NCBI GenBank assembly: GCA_021787255.1
Contig: JAJYMD010000222.1
Coordinates: forward strand, 1 to 7,546
Reading direction: 5' to 3'
DNA from: Actinomycetes bacterium
Lineage (GTDB): Bacteria > Actinomycetota > Acidimicrobiia > Acidimicrobiales > RAAP-2
DNA: 7,546 nucleotides
The position numbers and the translations under genes are program-made. Within the stretch, counting starts at the first letter, position 1, and every line of letters starts with the position of its first letter. Positions 1 to 4,961 of this stretch are shown here, piece by piece. A model generated the notes under the pieces. That model was not told the origin of the DNA, made no database searches, and was given only the letters and a program-made list of their open reading frames with translations.

Positions 1-482
1 ACGTCTCGGTGCAGCCCGTCGGCGTCGGAGGTGCCCGCCCGATCGACGCGCGCATCGGCGGGGGCGCCGGTGGCGGGGGCGCGCTCGCCACCCCGACCGC
101 CCCCGCGCTGCTCGCCGTCCGGCCCTCGGCGGTCCGGCTGTGCGCGCCGGAGTCCACATCGGCCCACCTCGCCGGACGGGTCGAGGACAGCGCGTTCCGC
201 GGGCGCCACTACGAGCTCGTCGTCGACAGCCCCGGAGCACGGCGGCTCACCGGCGTCGTGAGCGAGCGCAGGGTCCCGAGGGGGACGGCCGTCGGCGTCG
301 AGCTCGACGCGGCCGGCTGTATCCTGTTCGCCAACGCGCGCCGCTCGCCTCTCGCGCCACCCATGGAGAACGAGCCCGAGGAGTCGCGACCGGCGCAGCA
401 AGGAGAGCCGGACGCTCGTCGAGCCCCGAGGTCCAGCGGCGCGCCCGGCCACGAGAGGAGCCGGACGGCGGTGACAGGGTGA
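1..482 (+). CDS. ABC transporter ATP-binding protein, C-terminal part with TOBE-like domain (5' end outside window)
   Basis: The reading frame is open from the window edge, so the N-terminal nucleotide-binding domain (Walker A, signature, Walker B) lies upstream and cannot be seen. The visible part carries VRPSAVRL, which resembles the R-P-E-x-V-R-L entry to the TOBE_2 domain of Fbp/Pot/Ugp-type importer ATPases. A beta-rich stretch follows (GRVEDSAFRGRHYELVVD to GVELDAAGCILF), as expected for that regulatory domain, which binds or senses substrate at the C-terminus of the ATPase dimer. The last 40 or so residues, after FANARRSPL, are polar, Pro/Arg/Glu-rich and probably disordered. The stop TGA (480-482) overlaps the next start as GTGA, so the next gene is probably translationally coupled. 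The E of the usual RPE motif is S here. Substrate is unknown; iron(III), polyamine, sugar or another solute are all possible. The GTG at 9 is only the first internal start codon, not evidence of a true start. Confidence 0.62.
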   Translation, partial: VSVQPVGVGGARPIDARIGGGAGGGGALATPTAPALLAVRPSAVRLCAPESTSAHLAGRVEDSAFRGRHYELVVDSPGARRLTGVVSERRVPRGTAVGVELDAAGCILFANARRSPLAPPMENEPEESRPAQQGEPDARRAPRSSGAPGHERSRTAVTG

Positions 483-1309
483 CCAGCGCGACCATCATGC
501 TGATGCTCGCGGTCTTCGGCGCGTCCTGCGTCGAAGCGGTGGAGGCGCTGACCATCGTGCTCGCGTCGGGCACCACCCGAGGCTGGCGATCGGCGATGGA
601 AGGGACGGCCGCGGCGGTGGTCGTCCTCGGGGTGCTCGTCGGGGCCGTCGGCGTGCCCCTCGTCCATTACGTGCCGATCGACGCGCTGCGCGTGCTCGTC
701 GGCGCGCTGCTGCTCGTCCTCGGCCTCTCCTGGCTGCGCAAGGCGATCCTGCGGGCGAGCGGGCACAAGGCGAAGCACGACGAGGACGCCATCTACCAGG
801 AGACCGCGGCGTCGCTGCGCGCCGACAAGGGGGTGCGCGGACGGCGTGACGCCGCCGGCTTCGTCGTGGCGTTCAAAGGGGTGCTCCTCGAAGGGATGGA
901 GGTCGTGCTCATCGTCGTGAGCCTCGGGGCGAGCCAGCACGCGCTCGGCGACGCGTCGGCCGCGGCCGCGGCAGCGGTCGCGCTCGTCTCGGCCGTCGGG
1001 CTCGTCGTGTCGCGCCAGCTCTCCGCGGTGCCCGAGAACACGATCAAGACCGTGGTCGGCATCATGCTGACCAGCTTCGGGCTCTTCTGGACGGGCGAGG
1101 GCGCGGGCGTCCACTGGCCGGGGAGCGACCTCGCGATCCCGGTGCTCGTCGGTGTGTTCGGGGCGGTCACCGCAGGCGCGGTGACCCTCTTGAAGACCCA
1201 GGCGCCGGCACCTTCCCCCCAGCACCTCGACCCCGCGCACCTCGACCCCGCGCACCTCGACCCCGCGCACCTCGACCCCGCGCACGCGGACGGACGAGGT
1301 GCCTCGTGA
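479..1309 (+). CDS. COG4280-type multi-spanning membrane protein with two E-x-x-E helices, putative metal permease-like
   Basis: Integral membrane protein of 276 residues with about seven hydrophobic segments (roughly residues 5-30, 42-64, 67-86, 127-150, 155-178, 185-205, 216-238). The fold looks internally duplicated: helix 1 has E19-x-x-E22 (CVEAVEALTIVLA) and helix 4 has E138-x-x-E141 (FKGVLLEGMEVVLIV), each followed by two more helices. A cytosolic-looking loop after helix 3 has the basic stretch LRKAILRASGHKAKHDED. I recognise the pattern as the uncharacterised COG4280 family. The paired E-x-x-E helices recall the R-E-x-x-E helices of FTR1 iron permeases, but the Arg is absent, so transport of iron or another cation is inference. 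The start is the GTG overlapping the previous stop (GTGA, 479-482). A longer in-frame reading upstream only runs antiphase through the ATPase gene. The C-terminal tail has four HLDPA repeats, and the TGA overlaps the next GTG. Confidence 0.8.
   Translation: MTSATIMLMLAVFGASCVEAVEALTIVLASGTTRGWRSAMEGTAAAVVVLGVLVGAVGVPLVHYVPIDALRVLVGALLLVLGLSWLRKAILRASGHKAKHDEDAIYQETAASLRADKGVRGRRDAAGFVVAFKGVLLEGMEVVLIVVSLGASQHALGDASAAAAAAVALVSAVGLVVSRQLSAVPENTIKTVVGIMLTSFGLFWTGEGAGVHWPGSDLAIPVLVGVFGAVTAGAVTLLKTQAPAPSPQHLDPAHLDPAHLDPAHLDPAHADGRGAS
1223..1282 (+). repeat. Four perfect 15-bp tandem repeats encoding HLDPA x4
   Basis: Four identical consecutive copies of CACCTCGACCCCGCG begin at 1223, 1238, 1253 and 1268, followed by a partial CAC (1283-1285). 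They lie in frame inside the membrane-protein gene and encode (His-Leu-Asp-Pro-Ala)x4 and then a fifth His. They extend a soluble tail beyond the last membrane helix. Perfect nucleotide identity, including third positions, points to recent expansion by slippage. The regularly spaced His and Asp could bind metal, but nothing in the sequence proves it. Confidence 0.95.
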
Positions 1310-1545
1310 TCGGGACGATCGCACGCTGGAGCAGGGCGTTCGCCCACTTCTGGTGGGACTTCCTCGTGGGCGACACCCCCGAGCTCTTCGCCGCCGTGCT
1401 CGCGCTCGTCGGCCTCGCGTTCGCGCTCCGCGACGACCGGGTCGCGGCCGTCGTCGCGCTCCCGCTGCTCGCCGTCGCTGCGCTGGTCTCGAGCGCGTGG
1501 CGGGGGCGGGTGCGGGCGACCAAGCGACGCGCCGAGGAGCGCTGA
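1306..1545 (+). CDS. Small two-helix membrane protein, partner of the COG4280-type protein
   Basis: A 79-residue protein starting at GTG, overlapping the previous stop by four bases (GTGA, 1306-1309). A GAGG ribosome-binding match at 1296-1299 gives six bases of spacing. The N-terminus has an aromatic amphipathic stretch (AFAHFWWDFLVGD, residues 11-23). Two closely spaced hydrophobic helices follow (about 26-41 and 46-64), joined by a short charged turn, LRDDR. The C-terminus is strongly basic (RGRVRATKRRAEER), which by the positive-inside rule places it in the cytoplasm. The FWWDFLVGD motif reminds me of small proteins often encoded beside COG4280 genes, but this is from memory. The overlap suggests it is made stoichiometrically with the upstream membrane protein and may be a small subunit or stabiliser. 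Function is unknown. It appears to be the last gene of the unit, since a stem-loop follows 11 bases after the stop. Confidence 0.75.
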   Translation: MIGTIARWSRAFAHFWWDFLVGDTPELFAAVLALVGLAFALRDDRVAAVVALPLLAVAALVSSAWRGRVRATKRRAEER

Positions 1546-1556
1546 CCGGCGCCCGG

Positions 1557-1578
1557 CTCGATCGAGCACGCGATCGAG
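1557..1578 (+). terminator. Perfect 8-bp stem-loop after the membrane-protein operon, putative terminator or operator
   Basis: Arms CTCGATCG (1557-1564) and CGATCGAG (1571-1578) are perfectly complementary around a 6-base loop AGCACG. The element starts 11 bases after the TGA of the small membrane protein and before the dprE1 region, where a transcription end would be expected. No T tract follows (AGACACCCG), so it is not a classical intrinsic terminator. Many high-GC actinobacterial terminators lack U tracts. The symmetric element could equally be an operator in front of dprE1. Confidence 0.45.
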
Positions 1579-1641
1579 AGACACCCGCCCGCCTCGCTGC
1601 GTCCGCCTCTCGGGCTCATCCCATCGTCACGAAGGCCCGGG

Positions 1642-1647
1642 TACCCT
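1642..1647 (+). promoter_or_regulatory. Putative -10 element TACCCT for a leaderless dprE1 transcript
   Basis: TACCCT fits the actinobacterial TANNNT -10 pattern. If its last T is -7, transcription would start at 1654, which is the first base of an in-frame ACG codon a few residues ahead of the conserved DprE1 N-terminus. No convincing -35 hexamer lies 16-18 bases upstream, which is common for leaderless actinobacterial promoters. The element is inferred from spacing only. Short TANNNT matches are frequent, so confidence is modest. Confidence 0.35.
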
Positions 1648-1653
1648 CTGGCC

Positions 1654-3069
1654 ACGGACTTCGCGCACCACACCCTTGCTGCGAGCACGGCCCCCGAGGA
1701 CGCTGCAAAGCGGCTCCTCTCGGGCTGGGGACGCACCGCCCCGACCCGAGCGCTGCTGCGCAGCCCGCGCAGCCCCGAGGAGATCCCCGACCTGTTCTCG
1801 AAGGCCGACGCAAGGGGCATCGTGGCGCGCGGGCTCGGTCGCAGCTACGGCGACGCGGCGCAGTGCTCGGGGGGCACGGTCGTCGACATGCGCTCGATCC
1901 TGGGCGCAAGCGACGTCTCCGGCGGAGAGGTCGAGGTCGGGGCCGGCATGTCGCTCGACGCGCTCCTGCGGCGAGCCCTGCCGGCCGGCTGGTTCATCCC
2001 GGTCACCCCCGGCACCCGCCAGGTCACCGTCGGCGGTGCCCTCGCCGCGGACATCCACGGCAAGAACCATCACCTCGACGGCAGCTTCGCCCGCCACGTC
2101 AGCGCGATCACGATCGCCACGCCGACCGGGCTCCGGCGCGTCTCTGCGAACGAGGACGCCGAGCTGTTCTGGGCGACGGCTGGCGGCATGGGGCTCACCG
2201 GCATCGTGACCTCCGCCAGGGTCCGAATGCTCCGGGTCGAGACCGACCGCATGCTCGTCGACACGGACCGGTTCTCGGACCTCGACGCCGTCATGTCGGC
2301 GATGGAGGCCGGCGACGCCCGGTACCGCTACTCGGTGGCATGGGTCGACTGCTCCGGCCCGGCCATCTCGACGCGGCAGCGCGCGCCCGGCCTGCGCGCA
2401 GGGCGCGCGGTGCTCACCCGTGCGGTCCACGCCCGGCTCGAGGACCTCGCGCCCGGCGAGCGTCGACCTCCCGCCGCCCCGCCACGGCCAGCGCTCGGGA
2501 CTCCCCGGCGCGTCCCGCGGGGCCTGCTGAACCGCCTCAGCATCGCCGCCTTCAACGAGGCGTGGTACCTGCGCGCCCCTGTGCACAGGGAGGCCGAGGT
2601 GCAGTCGATGTGGCGTTTCTTCCATCCCCTCGACGGCGTCGCCGACTGGAACCGGCTCTACGGACCGCGAGGGTTCGTGCAGTACCAGTTCGTGGTCCCC
2701 GAGAAGAGCGGCGACGTCGTCGCCGCCGTCGTACGCGAGCTGTCGGAACGCCGCCTCCCCTCGTTCCTCGCGGTCCTGAAGCGGTTCGGGGCGTCCTCAC
2801 CCGGACCGCTGTCGTTCCCCATGCCGGGCTGGACCCTCGCGCTGGACCTGCCCATCGGACCGCAGGCCCTACCGACCTGCCTCGACCGGCTGGACGCGAT
2901 GGTCGCCGCAGCCGGCGGGCGCGTCTACCTGGCAAAGGACTCCCGGCTCCGGCCAGACTTGTTCTCGACCATGTACCCGCGCCTCGAAGAGCTGTCGTCT
3001 GTGCGCCAGCGGGTCGACCCCGCCGGGCTCATGCGATCCGACCTGTCGCGACGCCTGGGCCTCGACTGA
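1654..3069 (+). CDS. dprE1: Decaprenylphosphoryl-beta-D-ribose 2'-oxidase (FAD-dependent), DprE1
   Basis: FAD enzyme that oxidises the 2'-OH of decaprenylphosphoryl-ribose to the keto intermediate, which DprE2 then reduces to decaprenylphosphoryl-arabinose for cell-wall arabinan. Family signatures appear in order (numbering from 1654): GWGRTAP (24-30), FAD-binding GLGRSYGD (60-67), PGTRQVTVGGA, DIHGKNHH (His135, equivalent to M. tuberculosis His132), EDAELFWATAGGMGLTG, FFHPLDGVADWNRLYGPRGF, LSFPMPGW and YLAKDSR (Lys428, equivalent to Lys418). The C-terminus SDLSRRLGLD also fits. The length of about 471 residues matches the mycobacterial enzyme (461). The start is uncertain: the frame is open from 1546 but has no ATG, GTG or TTG until GTG 1822, which would delete GWGRTAP and the strand before GLGRSYGD. 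I placed the start at ACG 1654, just downstream of TACCCT; CTG 1648 is an alternative. The benzothiazinone-reactive Cys387 position is Ala396. dprE2 follows ten bases after the stop. Confidence 0.9.
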   Translation, partial: TDFAHHTLAASTAPEDAAKRLLSGWGRTAPTRALLRSPRSPEEIPDLFSKADARGIVARGLGRSYGDAAQCSGGTVVDMRSILGASDVSGGEVEVGAGMSLDALLRRALPAGWFIPVTPGTRQVTVGGALAADIHGKNHHLDGSFARHVSAITIATPTGLRRVSANEDAELFWATAGGMGLTGIVTSARVRMLRVETDRMLVDTDRFSDLDAVMSAMEAGDARYRYSVAWVDCSGPAISTRQRAPGLRAGRAVLTRAVHARLEDLAPGERRPPAAPPRPALGTPRRVPRGLLNRLSIAAFNEAWYLRAPVHREAEVQSMWRFFHPLDGVADWNRLYGPRGFVQYQFVVPEKSGDVVAAVVRELSERRLPSFLAVLKRFGASSPGPLSFPMPGWTLALDLPIGPQALPTCLDRLDAMVAAAGGRVYLAKDSRLRPDLFSTMYPRLEELSSVRQRVDPAGLMRSDLSRRLGLD

Positions 3070-3075
3070 GGGAGG
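3070..3075 (+). promoter_or_regulatory. Ribosome-binding site of dprE2
   Basis: GGGAGG lies directly after the dprE1 TGA and four bases before GTG 3080. It supports that GTG as the dprE2 start and suggests co-translation with dprE1 on one message. Confidence 0.7.
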
Positions 3076-3079
3076 CCCC

Positions 3080-3838
3080 GTGCTCGACGCCTTCGGGCAG
3101 CCCCAATCGGCCGTCGTCCTCGGCGGCACCTCGGACCTCGCAGGTGCGATCGTGCGTGCGCTGGCACACCGCCGTCTCCGCACGGCCGTCCTCGGGGGGA
3201 GGAACGAGGAACGGCTCGCGCTCGCCGCTCGAGCGGCGTCAGCCGAGGGGGTGAGGGAGGTCCGGACCGTGCAGCTCGATGCGACGGACGTGGCAGGGGC
3301 CGCGCGCGCGGTGGACGAGTGCTTCGACGCGGCCGGCTCGGTCGACCTGGTCCTCGTGGCGATCGGCGTGCTCTCGCACGAGCGCGACGAGCTGGACCCC
3401 GCGCGTACCGCGGAGGTCGTGACCGCGACGTACTCGTGGCCCGCGGTCGCGCTCACGCGCGCGGCAGCCCACCTGCGCGATCAGGGCTCCGGACGGATCG
3501 TCGTGCTCTCGTCGGTCGCCGCGGTCCGGGTGCGGAGGCAGAACTTCGTCTACGCCTCTGCGAAATCAGGCCTCGACAGCTTCTCGATCGGGCTACGCGA
3601 GGCGCTGCACGGCACCGGGGTGGTCGTCCAGATCGTGCGCCCCGGCCGCGTCCCGACCAAGATGACCGAAGGGCTTCCGAGGGCGCCGCTGTCGACCACG
3701 CCCGATGCGGTCGCGAACGCGGTCGTCGCGGGGCTCGCGTCTGACACCCCCATCGTGTGGGTGCCCGCCTCTGCCAGGTGGGCGCTGGCCGCGGCGCGCT
3801 TGGTTCCCCAGTCGCTGTGGCGGCGGATCCCAGGCTGA
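3080..3838 (+). CDS. dprE2: Decaprenylphosphoryl-2-keto-erythro-pentose reductase, DprE2 (short-chain dehydrogenase)
   Basis: NAD(P)H-dependent short-chain dehydrogenase of 252 residues that reduces the 2-keto product of DprE1 to decaprenylphosphoryl-arabinose. The opening MLDAFGQPQSAVVLGGTSD closely follows the mycobacterial DprE2 N-terminus as I remember it. Visible motifs: nucleotide-binding loop GGTSDLAG (15-22), an LD-A-D stretch after the third strand (LDATD), active-site Ser145 in LSSVAA, and catalytic Tyr158-x-x-x-Lys162 (YASAKSG). After these come IVRPGRVPTKM, where SDR enzymes close over cofactor, and a C-terminal ARLVPQSLWRRIPG like the RHIPRSIFRRLP end of mycobacterial DprE2. The start GTG has a GGGAGG site four bases upstream. 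The ten-base gap to dprE1 indicates one operon and a functional pair. Residues and length look intact. Downstream there are no emb or aft arabinosyltransferase genes, unlike mycobacteria. Confidence 0.93.
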   Translation: MLDAFGQPQSAVVLGGTSDLAGAIVRALAHRRLRTAVLGGRNEERLALAARAASAEGVREVRTVQLDATDVAGAARAVDECFDAAGSVDLVLVAIGVLSHERDELDPARTAEVVTATYSWPAVALTRAAAHLRDQGSGRIVVLSSVAAVRVRRQNFVYASAKSGLDSFSIGLREALHGTGVVVQIVRPGRVPTKMTEGLPRAPLSTTPDAVANAVVAGLASDTPIVWVPASARWALAAARLVPQSLWRRIPG

Positions 3839-3905
3839 GCATGTTCGGCGGACGAGCACGTCCAGGGACGCGTATGTTCCGGGGACGAGCATGTTCCAGG
3901 GGAAC
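3837..3905 (+). repeat. Degenerate tandem array of four ~17-bp units (two 33-bp periods) upstream of the F420 oxidoreductase
   Basis: Four imperfect units close to GAGCATGTTCCGGGGAC occupy 3837-3853, 3854-3869, 3870-3886 and 3887-3905. Units 1 and 3 resemble each other, as do units 2 and 4, giving a higher-order 33-bp period. Most units contain partial dyads of the form GTYCC...GGRAC, for example GTCC-AG-GGAC at 3860-3869 and GTTCC-AGG-GGAAC at 3893-3905. The array fills most of the gap between dprE2 and the oxidoreductase. It could be a multi-site operator, a slippage remnant or a short intergenic repeat family. Confidence 0.75.
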
Positions 3906-3906
3906 A
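3892..3906 (+). promoter_or_regulatory. Perfect inverted repeat TGTTCC-AGG-GGAACA, candidate operator
   Basis: The last repeat unit forms a perfect dyad with 6-bp arms and a 3-bp spacer, centred about 46 bases upstream of ATG 3945. Size and symmetry suit a dimeric repressor or activator site. No -10/-35 pair could be confidently placed beside it. A role in controlling the downstream oxidoreductase is inference. Confidence 0.4.
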
Positions 3907-3930
3907 GGCAAGGACATCGAAGAGAGACTG

Positions 3931-3936
3931 AGGGAG
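3931..3936 (+). promoter_or_regulatory. Ribosome-binding site of the F420-dependent oxidoreductase
   Basis: AGGGAG lies eight bases before ATG 3945, ideal spacing. It decides this start over in-frame codons further upstream, which would extend the protein through the repeat array and into dprE2. Confidence 0.7.
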
Positions 3937-3944
3937 CCAAGGAC

Positions 3945-4862
3945 ATGAAGCTCGGTTTTGCAGCGCCGGTCTCCGGGTCTTGGGCAACCGCGGGGGCGTG
4001 CGCCGAGGTCGCGTCGTGGGCCGAGGAGCTCGGCTTCTCGTCCCTCTGGACCTTCCAGAGGCTCCTCGCCCCGGTCGACGACGACGGCGCGCATCGGCTC
4101 GAGCCCCAGTACCGGAGCGTCCAGGACCCCCTCGCCGTCCTCGCGTACCTGGCGGCCAAGACGACGAAGGTCCGCCTCGGCGTGGCGGTCCTGAACGCGC
4201 CCTTCTACTCTCCGATCGTCCTCGCCAAACCCCTCACCACGATCGACCTCCTCTCCGGTGGCCGCCTCGACGTCGGGATCGGCCTCGGATGGATGGCCGA
4301 GGAGTTCGAGGCGGCCGGTGCGTTGCTGGACCACCGGGGCTCCCGCACCGCGGACTTCGTCCGCTGCCTGCGTGCGATCTGGACGGAGCAGGTCGTCGAG
4401 TACGAGGGCCCGTACTTCCGCGTACCACGCGCACGAGTGGACCCGAAGCCCGTCCAGCGACCCCACCCACCGCTGCTGTTCGGAGGGACCGCGGAAGCCT
4501 CGCTTCGGCGGGCCGGGCGCATGGCGGACGGATGGATCAGCAGCAGCCGCGCGGACCCCGGCACGCTCGCCGACTCGATCGCCGTCGTCCGCTCGGCCGC
4601 CGCCGACGCGGGACGCGACCCGGCCTCGTTGCGCTTCGTGTGCCGCGCGGTGGTGAAGGTCCGCTCCTCGGCACGAGCGCCGCTCACTGGGACGCTCGAG
4701 GAGGTCCGCGAGGACCTCGGTGTGCTCGCGCGCGCGGGCATGACCGAGGCGTTCGTCGACTTGAACTTCGACCCGCTCATCGGTTCACCGGACGCGGACC
4801 GAGGAGCCTCGCTCCGGCACGCGCGCACGGTGCTCGAGGCCTTGGCGCCGGCATCGGACTGA
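3945..4862 (+). CDS. LLM class F420-dependent oxidoreductase (luciferase-like monooxygenase fold)
   Basis: A 305-residue protein with the bacterial luciferase-like TIM-barrel pattern. The first strand is MKLGFAAPVSG, followed by AEELGFSSLW (residues 24-33) and the strand KTTKVRLGVAVLNAPFYSP. The family signature LAKPLTTIDLLSGGRLDVGIGLGWMAEEF lies around residues 89-117. Later come PVQRPHPPLLFGG and RRAGRMADGWISS, the segments that shape the cofactor phosphate site in this group. The pattern fits the TIGR03619/Rv2161c-like subfamily, whose members use reduced or oxidised coenzyme F420 for hydride transfer. The actual substrate cannot be told from sequence. F420 rather than FMN use is inferred from subfamily resemblance. 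The start ATG has AGGGAG eight bases upstream. A 106-bp gap with a repeat array separates it from dprE2, so it may have its own promoter. It ends convergently with glgX, 93 bases apart. Confidence 0.85.
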   Translation: MKLGFAAPVSGSWATAGACAEVASWAEELGFSSLWTFQRLLAPVDDDGAHRLEPQYRSVQDPLAVLAYLAAKTTKVRLGVAVLNAPFYSPIVLAKPLTTIDLLSGGRLDVGIGLGWMAEEFEAAGALLDHRGSRTADFVRCLRAIWTEQVVEYEGPYFRVPRARVDPKPVQRPHPPLLFGGTAEASLRRAGRMADGWISSSRADPGTLADSIAVVRSAAADAGRDPASLRFVCRAVVKVRSSARAPLTGTLEEVREDLGVLARAGMTEAFVDLNFDPLIGSPDADRGASLRHARTVLEALAPASD

Positions 4863-4905
4863 ACGGGGGCTCACGGCCCACACCTCTGGTTGACGGACCG
4901 CCGAT

Positions 4906-4919
4906 CGTCGCGCGCGACG
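4906..4919. repeat. Perfect 14-bp palindrome in the convergent intergenic gap
   Basis: CGTCGCGCGCGACG reads the same on both strands. It lies between the end of the F420-dependent oxidoreductase and the end of glgX. It could fold as a short hairpin on either transcript and help end transcription from both sides. CG-rich palindromes also occur by chance at this base composition. Confidence 0.35.
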
Positions 4920-4943
4920 CCCACTTCGCTTGAGGCGCAACGA

Positions 4944-4961
4944 GCGTGAGGGGGGTCACGC
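4944..4961 (-). terminator. Stem-loop at the glgX stop codon, possible bidirectional terminator
   Basis: Arms GCGTGA (4944-4949) and TCACGC (4956-4961) pair perfectly around a six-G loop (six C on the minus strand). The glgX TGA (4958-4956) is inside one arm. Position between two convergent genes fits a terminator for both, but the stem is only six pairs and no T run follows on either strand. Confidence 0.3.

Noticed and set aside
1223..1285. Tandem 15-bp repeats considered as CRISPR
   Set aside because: The copies are directly adjacent with no spacers and lie in frame within a coding gene.
209..1324. A 371-codon minus-strand open frame opposite the ATPase and membrane-protein genes
   Set aside because: The repeated GVEVR segment is just the complement of the HLDPA repeat. 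The rest is Arg/Asp/His-rich shadow sequence.
1627..2625. A 332-codon minus-strand open frame opposite dprE1
   Set aside because: It is a codon-bias shadow of dprE1 with no recognisable family features.
1822..3069. GTG 1822 as the dprE1 start
   Set aside because: AAGGGG sits at a workable distance, but this start would remove the conserved GWGRTAP segment that reads in frame upstream and is needed for a normal-length enzyme. It is kept only as an alternative.
1299..3254. A 651-codon plus-strand open frame covering dprE1
   Set aside because: It is antiphase to the clear DprE1 frame. Its translation is Arg/Ala/Pro-rich with no recognisable motif, typical of high-GC shadow frames.
3837..3906. 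LexA/SOS box in the repeat array
   Set aside because: Units read GAGC-AT-GTTC with a two-base centre and one mismatched arm base, not the GAAC-N4-GTTC pattern of actinobacterial LexA sites.
4863..4933. Continuation of a plus-strand open frame past the oxidoreductase stop into the convergent gap
   Set aside because: It is the tail of an antiphase frame across the oxidoreductase gene. No start, ribosome-binding site or conserved feature supports a gene there.
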